From contig JAKALD010000005.1 in assembly GCA_021813275.1 (NCBI GenBank), positions 1-35,264 on the forward strand: a DNA stretch of 35,264 nt, given 5' to 3'. The position numbers and the translations under genes are program-made. This DNA is from Pseudomonadota bacterium (GTDB taxonomy: Bacteria > Pseudomonadota > Gammaproteobacteria > Burkholderiales > SG8-39). The notes under the pieces were generated by a model. That model did no database searches. It saw only the letters and a list, made by a program, of their open reading frames with translations, and had not been told where the DNA came from. Shown piece by piece: positions 1-7,417 of the stretch; position 1 is the first letter of the stretch; every line of letters starts with the position of its first letter.

Positions 1-720
1 CGCCGCGGGCTCGAGCCGCGCCGCCGAGGCGACCCGCGCCACGACGCGGTAGGCGAGCTCCACCTCGCGCGGGCGCATGCCGGCCGGATCCGCGAGCTCG
101 AGCAGCAGCGCGCGCAGGTACTCGCGGCGCGCGGTGGTCTGGTGCGGGGCCCCCTCGTAGGCCGGCATCGGGGTGAGCGCCGCGCCGTTCGCCTCGGCGA
201 GCGTGTAGGCGCGGTGCAGCCCCTCCCAGGTCGCGCCGGTCACCGGCAGCGCGAGCATGTGCGCGAGCGACAGCCGCCGCCCGAGCCAGCGCAGGCTGCG
301 CGCGACGAGGCGCGCGAAGCCCTCGCCGCTCCAGCGCGCGTCGGCCTCGAGCACGATCGCCAGCCCGTGGGCGAGCTCCGAGGCGCTGTCGAACAGCGCG
401 CGCAGGATCCCGGAATCGCCCTCGCGGCCTTCGCCGGGACGGCCGCGCGGCGCGAGGTAGCGCGCGCCGAGCGCTTGCCACAGCGGGCGCGCCGCCTGGT
501 CGAGCGCGAGCAGCACGCGCGCGCGCCGCTCCGGCGGGAGCGACGCGAGGCTGTTCATGCCCTGCACCCAGCAGGTGAGGTCGGCGAGCGCGCGCACCGG
601 GTCGTCCTGCGGGAGCAGCGCGACCAGCTTCTGTGCGTCGGCGACGTCGTAGGGCGGGGTGTCGGAAGCGCGCGCCTGCCCGAAGGCGAGCTCGCGGAAG
701 CGGGCGAGGTTGAACGCCAT
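1..720 (-). CDS. Helical hypothetical protein, C-terminus beyond window
   Basis: The reading frame is open from an ATG at 720 to the window edge, giving at least 240 residues without a stop. I do not recognise the family. The visible part is alanine-, leucine- and arginine-rich, looks all-helical, and has no signal peptide or clear membrane segment. The start lies one base after the stop of the YjbQ gene (TGA, C, ATG), so the two are probably co-transcribed and translationally coupled. Since the C-terminus lies outside the window, any diagnostic domain may be hidden. The frame is well supported by codon use; the function is unknown. Confidence 0.7.
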   Translation of the reverse strand, partial: MAFNLARFRELAFGQARASDTPPYDVADAQKLVALLPQDDPVRALADLTCWVQGMNSLASLPPERRARVLLALDQAARPLWQALGARYLAPRGRPGEGREGDSGILRALFDSASELAHGLAIVLEADARWSGEGFARLVARSLRWLGRRLSLAHMLALPVTGATWEGLHRAYTLAEANGAALTPMPAYEGAPHQTTARREYLRALLLELADPAGMRPREVELAYRVVARVASAARLEPAA

Positions 721-721
721 G

Positions 722-1141
722 TCAGCGCTCCCCCATCACGGTCACCACCAGGCGCCGCGCCTGCGGCTCGAGGCGGTGCTCCCACAGGTACAGGCCCTGC
801 CAGGTGCCGAGCAGCAGCCGACCTTCGGCCACCGGCACGGTGATCGAGTTCGAGGCCAGCACGGCGCGCGCGTGCGAGGCCATGTCGTCCGGGCCCTCGG
901 TGTCGTGGCGAAACGCAGGATCGCCGTCGGGGGCGAGGCGCGCAAACAGCGTCTCGAGATCCGCGCGCACGGAGGGATCGGCGTTCTCGCACAGGATGAG
1001 CGAGGCGCTCGTGTGCTGCAGGAAGAGCGCGCAGGTACCGGTGCGCACGCCGCTCTGGGCGACCAGCCGCGCGACTTCGCGCGTGACCTCGGTCGTGCCT
1101 CGGCCGCGCGTGCGGAAGCTCAAGGTGTGCTGCGCGATCAC
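722..1141 (-). CDS. yjbQ: YjbQ/UPF0047 family protein
   Basis: This 139-residue protein matches the YjbQ (UPF0047) family in length and signature. The conserved histidine motifs are LQHTSASLILCENADP (residues 41-56), RHDTEGPDDMASHARAVL (78-95) and GTWQGLYLWEHR (112-123). Family members have a weak thiamine-phosphate synthase-like activity, but their physiological role is unsettled. The start is a GTG overlapping the TGA of the upstream serine hydrolase (GTGA), and the next gene begins one base after its stop, so three genes form a tightly packed leftward operon. A longer frame reaching to 1438 runs into the hydrolase and lacks family similarity, so it was not used. Confidence 0.88.
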   Translation of the reverse strand: MIAQHTLSFRTRGRGTTEVTREVARLVAQSGVRTGTCALFLQHTSASLILCENADPSVRADLETLFARLAPDGDPAFRHDTEGPDDMASHARAVLASNSITVPVAEGRLLLGTWQGLYLWEHRLEPQARRLVVTVMGER

Positions 1142-2310
1142 TCGGATACCGCCAGCGCGCGATAGACCGCCGTCTCGAACGCGTAGAAGAGCGGCAGCGC
1201 TTTCACGTCGGCGAAGGGCAGGACCTGCGTGAGGAACACGCCGCCGATGCCGCGGCGCACGTCGATCCAGTAGTAGGAGTTCGCGAGCCCCGCCCACATG
1301 AGCGTGCCCGCCGCGCGGCCGGTCGGCGCCGGCGCCTCGTTGATCTGGAACGACAGGCCCCAGCTCTTCGGGGTGCCGGGGAAGAGCTCGGCGTCGTTCG
1401 ACACCGCCGGCATCGCGGTCCTGAGCATGCGCACGCACGTCTCGCCCATGTGGTTGCGCGCCATCAGCTCGACCGTCTCCGGCGCGAGCACGCGCCCGCG
1501 CCCGCCCGCGCCGCGCGCGAGGATCATGCGCACGAACTCGAGATAGTCGCGCGCGCTCGAGTACAGCCCGCCGCCGCCGCGCTCAAACTCCGGGTCCTGG
1601 CGCTCGCCGCGCTCGGTGGGCGCGAGCGCGCCGCGCGCGTCGCGCTGGTGGATCTTCGCGAGGCGCGCGCGCATCGATGGCGTGATCCGAAAGCCGGTGC
1701 TATCCATGCCGAGCGGCGCGAACAGGTTCGCGGCGAGGTAGGCGCCGAGCTTCTTACCGCTCGCCGCCTCGATCAGCCTGCCCGTCCACTCGAGGTTGAT
1801 GCCGTAGTTCCAGCGCTCGCCCGGATCGAAGAGCAGCGGCGCTTCGAGCGAGCGCAGCTCGCAGGAGCCCGCGCCGGGCAGGCCGGTCGCCTGCAGGTAG
1901 CGCTGGATCTCCGCATTCCAGATCTCGTAGCCGAAGCCCGCGGTGTGGGTGAGGAGGTGGCGCAGCGTGATCGGGCGCTTCGGCGGCCGGGTGCGCGGCG
2001 AGCCGTCCTCGGCGAAGCCTTCGAGCACGCGCGCGCGCCCGAGCTCGGGGAGCAATTCGGCGGCCGGGCGGTCGAGGTCGAGCGCGCCGCGCTCGACGAG
2101 CTGCATCGCGCCCGCCGCGGTGATCGCCTTGGTCATCGAGGCGATCCAGCCCACCGTGTCGGCGGTCATCGGCGCGGCCTCGCCCAGCACGCGCACGCCG
2201 AACGCGCCTTCGTAACGCGTGCCGTTGCGGTCGGTGACCATCGCCGCAACGCCTGGGACGTCGCCGGCTTCAACGGCGGAGGAGAGGAGCGCGTCGATCG
2301 CCCGCTTCAT
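1138..2310 (-). CDS. Serine hydrolase of the class C beta-lactamase/esterase family
   Basis: The product has 390 residues. The nucleophile motif S-M-T-K sits at residues 58-61 (GWIASMTKAITAA), which is the SxxK motif of penicillin-binding-protein-like esterases. A second motif, WNYGINLEWTGRLIEA at about 167-182, matches the YxxN region of the EstB-like esterase branch, and HTAGFGY follows at about 122-128. There is no signal peptide, so a cytoplasmic esterase is likelier than a beta-lactamase. It is the first gene of a leftward operon with YjbQ and the helical hypothetical gene. The natural substrate cannot be told from sequence. Confidence 0.85.
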   Translation of the reverse strand: MKRAIDALLSSAVEAGDVPGVAAMVTDRNGTRYEGAFGVRVLGEAAPMTADTVGWIASMTKAITAAGAMQLVERGALDLDRPAAELLPELGRARVLEGFAEDGSPRTRPPKRPITLRHLLTHTAGFGYEIWNAEIQRYLQATGLPGAGSCELRSLEAPLLFDPGERWNYGINLEWTGRLIEAASGKKLGAYLAANLFAPLGMDSTGFRITPSMRARLAKIHQRDARGALAPTERGERQDPEFERGGGGLYSSARDYLEFVRMILARGAGGRGRVLAPETVELMARNHMGETCVRMLRTAMPAVSNDAELFPGTPKSWGLSFQINEAPAPTGRAAGTLMWAGLANSYYWIDVRRGIGGVFLTQVLPFADVKALPLFYAFETAVYRALAVSE

Positions 2311-2341
2311 CGGTCAGGTCGGGCGTTGCGAGAGCGCGGCA

Positions 2342-2590
2342 TCAGAAGGCGCGCAGGCCGTCGCTGAACGCGCCGTGCTTCTCGATGTGCTCGTTATAGG
2401 CGTCGAGGGCGCGCCGGTTCCTTCTCAGCCATGCCTCGCGCTGCTGCCGGCGGTTCGCCTCCGCGAGGCCGGCTTCGAGCAACGGCGAGAGGTTCAGCCC
2501 GAGGCGCTCGGCGCGCGCGCGCAACCGCTGGTCCACCACCAGGTCGGTCGCCTTCTTGCGCCGGCGCGGCGCGTTGGTAGGCGTGCTCAT
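2342..2590 (-). CDS. ccdA: Orphan CcdA-like antitoxin
   Basis: This 82-residue protein has a basic N-terminus (PRRRKKATDL), a ribbon-helix-helix region (residues ~10-40) and the acidic toxin-binding tail typical of CcdA, ending NEHIEKHGAFSDGLRAF. In the CcdAB family the toxin gene ccdB follows ccdA directly. Here the downstream neighbour on the same strand, 31 bases away, is the serine hydrolase, and no CcdB-like frame exists nearby. The antitoxin is therefore alone. I placed the start at the ATG at 2590 because the family begins with a short basic leader; an in-frame start at 2680 would add an unrelated segment. Confidence 0.82.
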   Translation of the reverse strand: MSTPTNAPRRRKKATDLVVDQRLRARAERLGLNLSPLLEAGLAEANRRQQREAWLRRNRRALDAYNEHIEKHGAFSDGLRAF

Positions 2591-2666
2591 CGGTTCGTCC
2601 TGTGCCGTGGCATTCGCGCAAACATAGACTATGCGCATCGCCGTGTGCGGGGCAAGCGCCGTTACG

Positions 2667-3284
2667 CTATCGCAACCCAAGCGCCTCGAAGCGCAGGTAC
2701 AGCTCGCGGCACGCCCAGGCGTCGGTCGCCGCGTAAGCGATCTGCACGGGCGAGAGGCGCGGCGCGGCCCAGTTGGTGGTTTTCGCGCCCTTCGGAATGC
2801 GCAGGCCGAGGAAGATCGCGGCGAGGTTGCGCACGCCCGACTGCTTCAGGCCGTGGCGCCGCGCGACGAGCCCGGCATCGAACACCGCGCGCTCCTCGAA
2901 GGCGAAGAGCTGCTTCAGCTCGCGCAGGTCGTGAGCGAGCGCGACACCCGCCTTGACGATGCCCGCCGCCCCGAGCAGCTCGGCGAGCGCCGCCGAGCAG
3001 TCCGTGCGCCGCAGCTGGAAGATGTACACCGCGCGCGCCGTGGCCACCTGCGCGAGCGAGGGCAGGTGGTGCTCGCCCTTCCTGAAGGCGGGGCGCGTCT
3101 CGGTGTCGAAGCCGACCACGCTCTCGGCGCGGATGTCGGCCATCGCGGCTTCGACATCTTCGGGCGAGGCGATGACGCGCGTCTCGCCCTCCCAGCGCCG
3201 GATGGGAAGCGCGATGACGTCCTCGCGCGCGATCGCGCGCTGGATTTCCGGGGGCAGCGCGCCCGGCCTCGGTGCGCCGCTCAA
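2667..3284 (-). CDS. RNase D-like DEDDy 3'-5' exonuclease domain protein
   Basis: Translation from a TTG gives 205 residues with the full DEDDy set: D60 and E62 in VGFDTETRP, D119 in AHDLRELKQLF, and Y184/D188 in IAYAATDAW. The domain is the 3'-5' exonuclease fold of RNase D and WRN, without the HRDC domains of RNase D, so this is a stand-alone exonuclease of unknown substrate. The TTG at 3284 overlaps the TGA of the SDR gene (TTGA), implying coupling; no better start precedes the domain, and the N-terminal region ISxxI-LPIRRWEG looks family-like. Confidence 0.84.
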   Translation of the reverse strand: MSGAPRPGALPPEIQRAIAREDVIALPIRRWEGETRVIASPEDVEAAMADIRAESVVGFDTETRPAFRKGEHHLPSLAQVATARAVYIFQLRRTDCSAALAELLGAAGIVKAGVALAHDLRELKQLFAFEERAVFDAGLVARRHGLKQSGVRNLAAIFLGLRIPKGAKTTNWAAPRLSPVQIAYAATDAWACRELYLRFEALGLR

Positions 3285-4021
3285 TTGAAGTGCAGCCCGC
3301 CGTTCACCTGCACGGTCGTGCCGGTCATGTAGGCGTTGCCGATCACCATGAGCACCGCCTGCGCCACCTCTTCGCCCGTGCCAAGACGCCCGACCGGGAT
3401 GCGCGCGGCCATCTCGGCGCGGTGCGCGGCGGTCATCTCGGTCTCGATCTGCGAGGGCGCGACCGCGTTCACCGCGATGCCGTCCTTCGCGAGGTGCGCC
3501 GCGTAGCCGCGCGTGAGCCCCTCCATGCCGGCCTTCGAGGCGTTGTAGTGCGCGCCCACCACGCCCGCGGCGCGCGCCGCGCCCGAGCTGATGTTGACGA
3601 TCCGCCCCCAGCGGCGCGCGCGCATGCCGGGCCACACCGCCTGCGTGCACAGGAACGCCGACTTGAGGTTGACCGCGATCGTGCGGTCGAAGTCGGCTTC
3701 CGAGAGCTCCTCCAGCCCGCGGCGCAGCGCCATGCCGGCGTTGTTCACGAGCACGTCGATCGGCCCGAGCGCCTCCTCGGTCGCGGCCACGAGCCGCGCC
3801 ACCGCCTCGGCGCCCGAGACGTCGGCGCCGAGCGCGACGCTCCTGCGTCCGAGCGCGCGGATCGCCGCGGCGACCGCCTGCGCGTCGTCGGCGCGGCTGC
3901 GGTAGTTGACCGCGACGTCGGCGCCCGCCTCGCCGAGGGCGAGCGCGATCGATCGGCCGATGCCGCGCGAGGCGCCGGTCACGAGCGCGACGCGGCCGGC
4001 GAGGTCGGGAACGAGGGACAT
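3281..4021 (-). CDS. FabG-like short-chain dehydrogenase/reductase
   Basis: A classical SDR of 246 residues. It shows the nucleotide-binding TGASRGIGRS (15-24), NNAG (93-96), and the catalytic serine in NISSGAA (~145), Y159 and K163 in HYNASKAG. The C-terminal MTGTTVQVNGGLHFN is typical of the FabG/3-oxoacyl reductase branch. Basic residues after the second strand (NYRSR) suggest NADPH. The start at 4021 is preceded by GGAGG six bases upstream; an ATG at 4033 lies before that ribosome-binding site. It overlaps the downstream exonuclease gene. The substrate is not predictable. Confidence 0.88.
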   Translation of the reverse strand: MSLVPDLAGRVALVTGASRGIGRSIALALGEAGADVAVNYRSRADDAQAVAAAIRALGRRSVALGADVSGAEAVARLVAATEEALGPIDVLVNNAGMALRRGLEELSEADFDRTIAVNLKSAFLCTQAVWPGMRARRWGRIVNISSGAARAAGVVGAHYNASKAGMEGLTRGYAAHLAKDGIAVNAVAPSQIETEMTAAHRAEMAARIPVGRLGTGEEVAQAVLMVIGNAYMTGTTVQVNGGLHFN

Positions 4022-4060
4022 GGTCGCCTCCATTGGAAAGTGCGAACGGCCGCCATTGTC

Positions 4061-4392
4061 GCGCAACCGCCGGCGCGGCGCTTCCAGCTGGTCATCTCGC
4101 GTCCGATCATTCACGAAGTGCTGGGCGTGCTCGCCCGGAAGTTCGCGCGCGATCGGGAACAGCTCGTGCGGACGGCCCTGTTCCTCGTCGAGCTGGGGGA
4201 GGTCGTCCACCCGCGCCGCCGGCTTCAGTGCTGCGGGACGAGCCCGACAACCGGAATCTCGAATGCGCGGCCGCGGGGCGTGCGCGCTGCATCGTGACCG
4301 GCGACCGGGCGATGCTCGACCTGCGCGAGCACGCGGGCGCGCAAATCGTCGCCCTGCGGCAGTTCCTCGATCTGCTGGAGACGCGTTCGTAA
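4061..4392 (+). pseudogene. Broken PIN-domain toxin gene (TIGR00305-like)
   Basis: Two frames together spell most of a PIN-family toxin. The first part (4078-4236) reads FQLVISRPIIHEVLGVLARKF and continues to HPRRRLQ. The second (from about 4237, other frame) reads VLRDEPDNRNLECA and IVTGDRAMLDL, the C-terminal acidic motifs of the family. The junction CTTCAGTGCTGCGG needs one extra G to stay in frame, so a single-base deletion is likely. The N-terminal strand with the first catalytic aspartate is missing: the sequence upstream runs into the divergent SDR start. No antitoxin gene is adjacent. It is a relic. Confidence 0.75.
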
Positions 4393-4431
4393 GCGAGCGG
4401 CGGCGCTGGCGATTCGCGGCGGCCGGGCGCG

Positions 4432-4437
4432 ATAATC
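4432..4437 (+). promoter_or_regulatory. -10 box five bases before the yajD start
   Basis: GATAAT lies at 4432-4437 and the ATG of yajD begins at 4443. A transcript starting at the usual distance would begin at or next to the ATG, so the mRNA would be leaderless. No convincing -35 or Shine-Dalgarno sequence is seen. Confidence 0.45.
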
Positions 4438-4442
4438 TCCCC

Positions 4443-4757
4443 ATGCCTCCCGCCCCGGAGCCTTCCTACCGCGAGCTGGCGCTCAAGCTCCTGCCTTGGA
4501 TCTGCGTGCGCTGCGCGCGCGAGTTCCCGGCCTCGCGCCTCAAGGAGCTGACGGTGCACCACAAGGACGGCGACCACCACCACAACCCGCCCGACGGCTC
4601 GAACTGGGAGCTGCTGTGCCTCTACTGCCACGAGAACGAGCACGCGCGCGCGGAGGATGCAAGAGCGGGCGGCGGCGGCGAGCCGAAGAAGCCCCCCGCG
4701 GCGCACCGGCCGCTCGCGGGGCTCGCCGATCTCTTGAAGGAAAAGCGCGGGAAGTAG
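4443..4757 (+). CDS. yajD: YajD family HNH nuclease
   Basis: This 104-residue protein matches the small HNH nuclease YajD. Zinc-ligand pairs are C21-x2-C24 (WICVRCAREF) and C59-x2-C62 (LCLYCHENEH), with the HNH residues in TVHHKDGDHHHNPPDGSNWELL (H39/H40 and N54) and H63/H67. The tail is a low-complexity basic segment. The start is fixed by the family N-terminus and by a -10-like hexamer just upstream. YajD-type proteins are conserved in proteobacteria, but their biological role is not settled. Confidence 0.88.
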   Translation: MPPAPEPSYRELALKLLPWICVRCAREFPASRLKELTVHHKDGDHHHNPPDGSNWELLCLYCHENEHARAEDARAGGGGEPKKPPAAHRPLAGLADLLKEKRGK

Positions 4758-4775
4758 ATTCCCCCGACCCCGGGT

Positions 4776-4803
4776 TTGCCCGGTGCTCCGGCTGTGGGAT
4801 AAT
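4776..4803 (+). promoter_or_regulatory. Predicted sigma-70 promoter of the AbrB-PIN operon
   Basis: TTGCCC (4776-4781) and GATAAT (4798-4803) are separated by 16 bases. The -10 lies 27 bases before the antitoxin ATG at 4831. This is a pattern match only. Confidence 0.45.
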
Positions 4804-4830
4804 CCGGAATGCCGGAAAACGCAACAGGCC

Positions 4831-5085
4831 ATGGACATCGTCAAGCTGGGCAAGAAGGGGCAGGTCTCGCTGCCCGCGGGAGTTCTCCGTAAGCTCGGGC
4901 TGCGCGGCTCCGCGACGCTGCTCGTCGAAGCCACCGACGACGGGGCAGTCGTGCTGCGGCCTGCCGCCGTGTATCCGATCGAGCTGTTCAGCGACGCTCG
5001 CGTCAAGGAGTTCGAGGAGGCGGACCGGATCAGCGCGGCAGAGGCCGCGCGCGTCAAGAGAGCCGTCAAGCGCCGCCGGCGTTGA
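4831..5085 (+). CDS. AbrB/MazE-type antitoxin
   Basis: An 84-residue protein opening with the swapped-hairpin AbrB DNA-binding motif (MDIVKLGKKGQVSLPAGVL, then LGLRGSATLLVE). The C-terminal half is charged and ends in a basic run, as expected for a toxin-neutralising tail. The downstream PIN gene begins inside its stop codon (TTGA), a classic toxin-antitoxin layout. It probably represses its own promoter and inhibits the PIN partner. I chose the ATG at 4831 because the DNA-binding motif starts there; an upstream ATG at 4783 would add an unrelated leader. Confidence 0.85.
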   Translation: MDIVKLGKKGQVSLPAGVLRKLGLRGSATLLVEATDDGAVVLRPAAVYPIELFSDARVKEFEEADRISAAEAARVKRAVKRRRR

Positions 5086-5504
5086 AGCTGTTCCTCGACG
5101 CGAACGTCGTGTTCTCCGCGGCGCACCGCGCGGAAGGGCGCGCGCAAGCGCTCGTTGCGCTCGCGAGGGCGGGCCGCTGCCTGCTCGTCACGTCCGCGCA
5201 TGCGCTCGAGGAGGCGCGCAGGAACCTCGAGCTCAAGTCGCACGGCTATGACAAGCGCCTCGCCGCGGCGCTCGGCGCCATCGCCATCGTGCCGGAGGCG
5301 CCGCACGAGCTCGTCGCCTGGGCGCGCGCACAGGGTCTGCCGCTGAAGGATGCCCCGATCCTGGCCGCTGCGGTTCATGGCGGCGCGCATCTGCTCGTTA
5401 CGGGTGACGCGCGCGATTTCGGAAGCCTATATGGCCGCGCGCTTCGCGGGGTCACAGTGGTGACGCCCGCCCGGGCTCTCGAGGCCGTTCTGGCAGCGGG
5501 CTAG
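5082..5504 (+). CDS. PIN-domain toxin (VapC-like ribonuclease)
   Basis: The 140-residue protein carries the PIN acidic set: D6 (LFLDANVVFSA), E43/E44 (ALEEARRNLE), D90 (PLKDAPILAAA) and D109 (LLVTGDARDFG). PIN toxins are Mg-dependent endoribonucleases that cut tRNA or rRNA. It starts at a TTG overlapping the antitoxin TGA, so translation is coupled. All catalytic positions are present, so this module appears functional. It ends convergently, eight bases before the flavin oxidoreductase stop. Confidence 0.85.
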   Translation: MKLFLDANVVFSAAHRAEGRAQALVALARAGRCLLVTSAHALEEARRNLELKSHGYDKRLAAALGAIAIVPEAPHELVAWARAQGLPLKDAPILAAAVHGGAHLLVTGDARDFGSLYGRALRGVTVVTPARALEAVLAAG

Positions 5505-5512
5505 GCCCGCGC

Positions 5513-6676
5513 TCAGGCCGGCTCTTCCTCGCCCTGCACCTCGTAGGTCGAAGGCCGTAGCTCGGGCACGGTGGCCGCGCGCCGCGCGAGCCACCAGCGG
5601 TACGGCGGCGGCACGAGCGCGAACTCCGGATCGGCGCCGAGCTTGCGCGCCGCGTCCATCGCCCAGTTCGGGTTGTAGAGCATCTCGCGCGCGAGCGCCA
5701 CGAGATCGGCGCGGCCTTCGCGCAGGATCGCCTCGGCCTGCTGCGCATGCACGATGAGGCCGACCGCCATCGTGGCGACGCCCGCCTCGCGCTTCACTTT
5801 CTCGGCATAGGTCACCTGGTAGCCGTAGCCGAGCGGCGCGCCCGGCACGGGACCGGCGAGGATGCCGCCGCCCGAGCAGTCGATCACGTCCACGCCCTTC
5901 GTCTTCAGCACCTTCGCGAGCGCGACGCTCTCCTCCGGCCCCCAGCCGGCGCCGTCGTCCACCGACAGGCGCATGAAGAGCGGCTTTTCCTCCGGCCAGC
6001 TCGCGCGCACGTGCTCGGCGACCTCGATCGCGAAGCGCATGCGGTTCGCGAGGCTGCCGCCGTACTCGTCGGTGCGCTGGTTCGCCGCGGGCGTGAGGAA
6101 CTCGTGGATCAGGAAGCCGTGCGCGCCGTGGATCTCGACCGTGTCGAAGCCGGCGGCCGCGGCGCGCGCCGCCGCCTTGCCCCAGGCTTCGGCGAGCGCG
6201 CGGATTTCGCTTTTGTCGAGCGCGCGCGGCACGGGCGAGCCGCGTTCGGCGGGAAGCGCGCTCGGCGCGACGAGCTCCCAGGCGTCCCAGTCCTCGATCG
6301 CGCTCGTTCGCTCGAGAGGCCTGCCGCCCTCCCAGGGGCGAGCGATGCGCGCCTTCCTGCCCGAATGGCCGAGCTGGATGCCGACCGCCGCGCCGCAGTC
6401 CTTCACGAGCTTCGCCACGCGCGCCAGGCCCGGCACGAAGGCGTCGTCCCAGATGCCGAGGTCGCCCAGCGTGCCGCAGCCGCGACGCTCCACCTTGGTG
6501 GATTCGAGGAACACGAGCCCCGCGCCGCCCGCGGCGTAGCGCCCGGCGTTCATCACGTGCCAGTCGGTCGCGTAGCCCTTCACGCCCGAATACTGGTGCA
6601 TCGGCGCGACGACGACGCGGTTCCTGAGCGCGAGCGAGCGCAGCGCGATCGGGCTGAAGAGGAGCGGGCGGGGCAT
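5513..6676 (-). CDS. Old Yellow Enzyme family ene-reductase (YqjM/XenA-like)
   Basis: This 387-residue flavoprotein has the NADH:flavin oxidoreductase fold. Recognisable parts are LLFSPIALRSLALRNRVVV at the start, QLGHSGRKA (101-109), the substrate-binding pair H183/H186 in EIHGAHGFLIHEF, NQRTDEYGGSLANR, and the C-terminal FMN-binding region ALAREMLYNPNW. It should reduce activated alkenes with FMN and NAD(P)H. In YqjM and XenA the residue tuning the flavin is a cysteine in MCQYS or similar; here the motif is MHQYS, with His27. The start ATG at 6676 has GAGAAAGG upstream. Confidence 0.9.
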   Translation of the reverse strand: MPRPLLFSPIALRSLALRNRVVVAPMHQYSGVKGYATDWHVMNAGRYAAGGAGLVFLESTKVERRGCGTLGDLGIWDDAFVPGLARVAKLVKDCGAAVGIQLGHSGRKARIARPWEGGRPLERTSAIEDWDAWELVAPSALPAERGSPVPRALDKSEIRALAEAWGKAAARAAAAGFDTVEIHGAHGFLIHEFLTPAANQRTDEYGGSLANRMRFAIEVAEHVRASWPEEKPLFMRLSVDDGAGWGPEESVALAKVLKTKGVDVIDCSGGGILAGPVPGAPLGYGYQVTYAEKVKREAGVATMAVGLIVHAQQAEAILREGRADLVALAREMLYNPNWAMDAARKLGADPEFALVPPPYRWWLARRAATVPELRPSTYEVQGEEEPA

Positions 6677-6736
6677 GGCGGCCTTTCTCGGAGCGCGAAG
6701 CGGGACCGGCCCGCATCTTACCCGGCCGCGAGCCAC

Positions 6737-6742
6737 TACAAT
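6737..6742 (+). promoter_or_regulatory. -10 box six bases before the esterase GTG
   Basis: TACAAT occupies 6737-6742 and the GTG start codon begins at 6749, exactly where transcription would be expected to begin. No Shine-Dalgarno sequence is present, so a leaderless mRNA is predicted. Confidence 0.5.
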
Positions 6743-6748
6743 GCGGCC

Positions 6749-7417
6749 GTGAGCTCGTTTCCCGAAACGATCGAGCTGGAGACCGGGCCGCACCCCGACG
6801 CGGCGGTGATCTGGCTGCACGGCCTGGGCGCCGACGGCTCGGACTTCGTGCCCGTGGCGCAGGTGCTGGGACTGCCGCCGGGCCTTCACGTGCGCTTCGT
6901 CTTCCCGCACGCGCCCGAGCGGCCGGTGACGATCAACATGGGAATGCGCATGCGCGCCTGGTACGACATCGTGGAGCTGGGCGGAGCGCAGCAGGACGAA
7001 GAGGGCATCCGCGCCTCCCAGGCCCTGCTCGAAGCGCTCGTCGCGCGCGAGCGCACGCGCGGCATCGAGGCGCGGCGCATCGTGCTCGCCGGCTTCTCGC
7101 AGGGCGGCGCGATCGCGCTGCAGACGGGCCTGCGCCACGACGAGCGCCTCGCGGGCATCCTCGCGCTTTCCACGTGGCTGCCGCTCGCGCACACGCTCGC
7201 GGCCGAGCGCCACGCGATGAACGCCGACGTGCCGATTCTCCTCGCGCACGGCGAAGAAGACGCCATGGTCGGCATCGAGCGCGCGGCGGCCTCGCGCCGC
7301 GCGCTCGAGGCGCTCGGCTACGCGCCGGCCTGGCACACCTACCCGATGGGGCACGAAGTGTGCCCCGAGGAGATCGCCGACATCGCGAGCTGGCTCGCGG
7401 GCGTGCTCCGGCCGTGA
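6749..7417 (+). CDS. Carboxylesterase/phospholipase (alpha/beta hydrolase, YpfH/EstB-type)
   Basis: A complete 222-residue alpha/beta hydrolase. The nucleophile elbow is GFSQGG (S117), the acid is D171 in AHGEEDAMV and the histidine is H202 in YPMGHEVCPEE; the oxyanion region is WLHGLGADGSDF (22-33). These match the carboxylesterase/acyl-protein-thioesterase family that acts on short-chain esters. GTG at 6749 fits the family start and follows a -10 box directly. The downstream Mrr-like gene starts in its stop codon (GTGA), so both are in one operon. Confidence 0.9.
   Translation: MSSFPETIELETGPHPDAAVIWLHGLGADGSDFVPVAQVLGLPPGLHVRFVFPHAPERPVTINMGMRMRAWYDIVELGGAQQDEEGIRASQALLEALVARERTRGIEARRIVLAGFSQGGAIALQTGLRHDERLAGILALSTWLPLAHTLAAERHAMNADVPILLAHGEEDAMVGIERAAASRRALEALGYAPAWHTYPMGHEVCPEEIADIASWLAGVLRP

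Noticed and set aside
5747-7417. A long rightward 556-residue frame ending with the esterase
   Set aside because: Its first two thirds are antisense to the Old Yellow Enzyme gene and show no family motifs; only the part after GTG 6749 is real.
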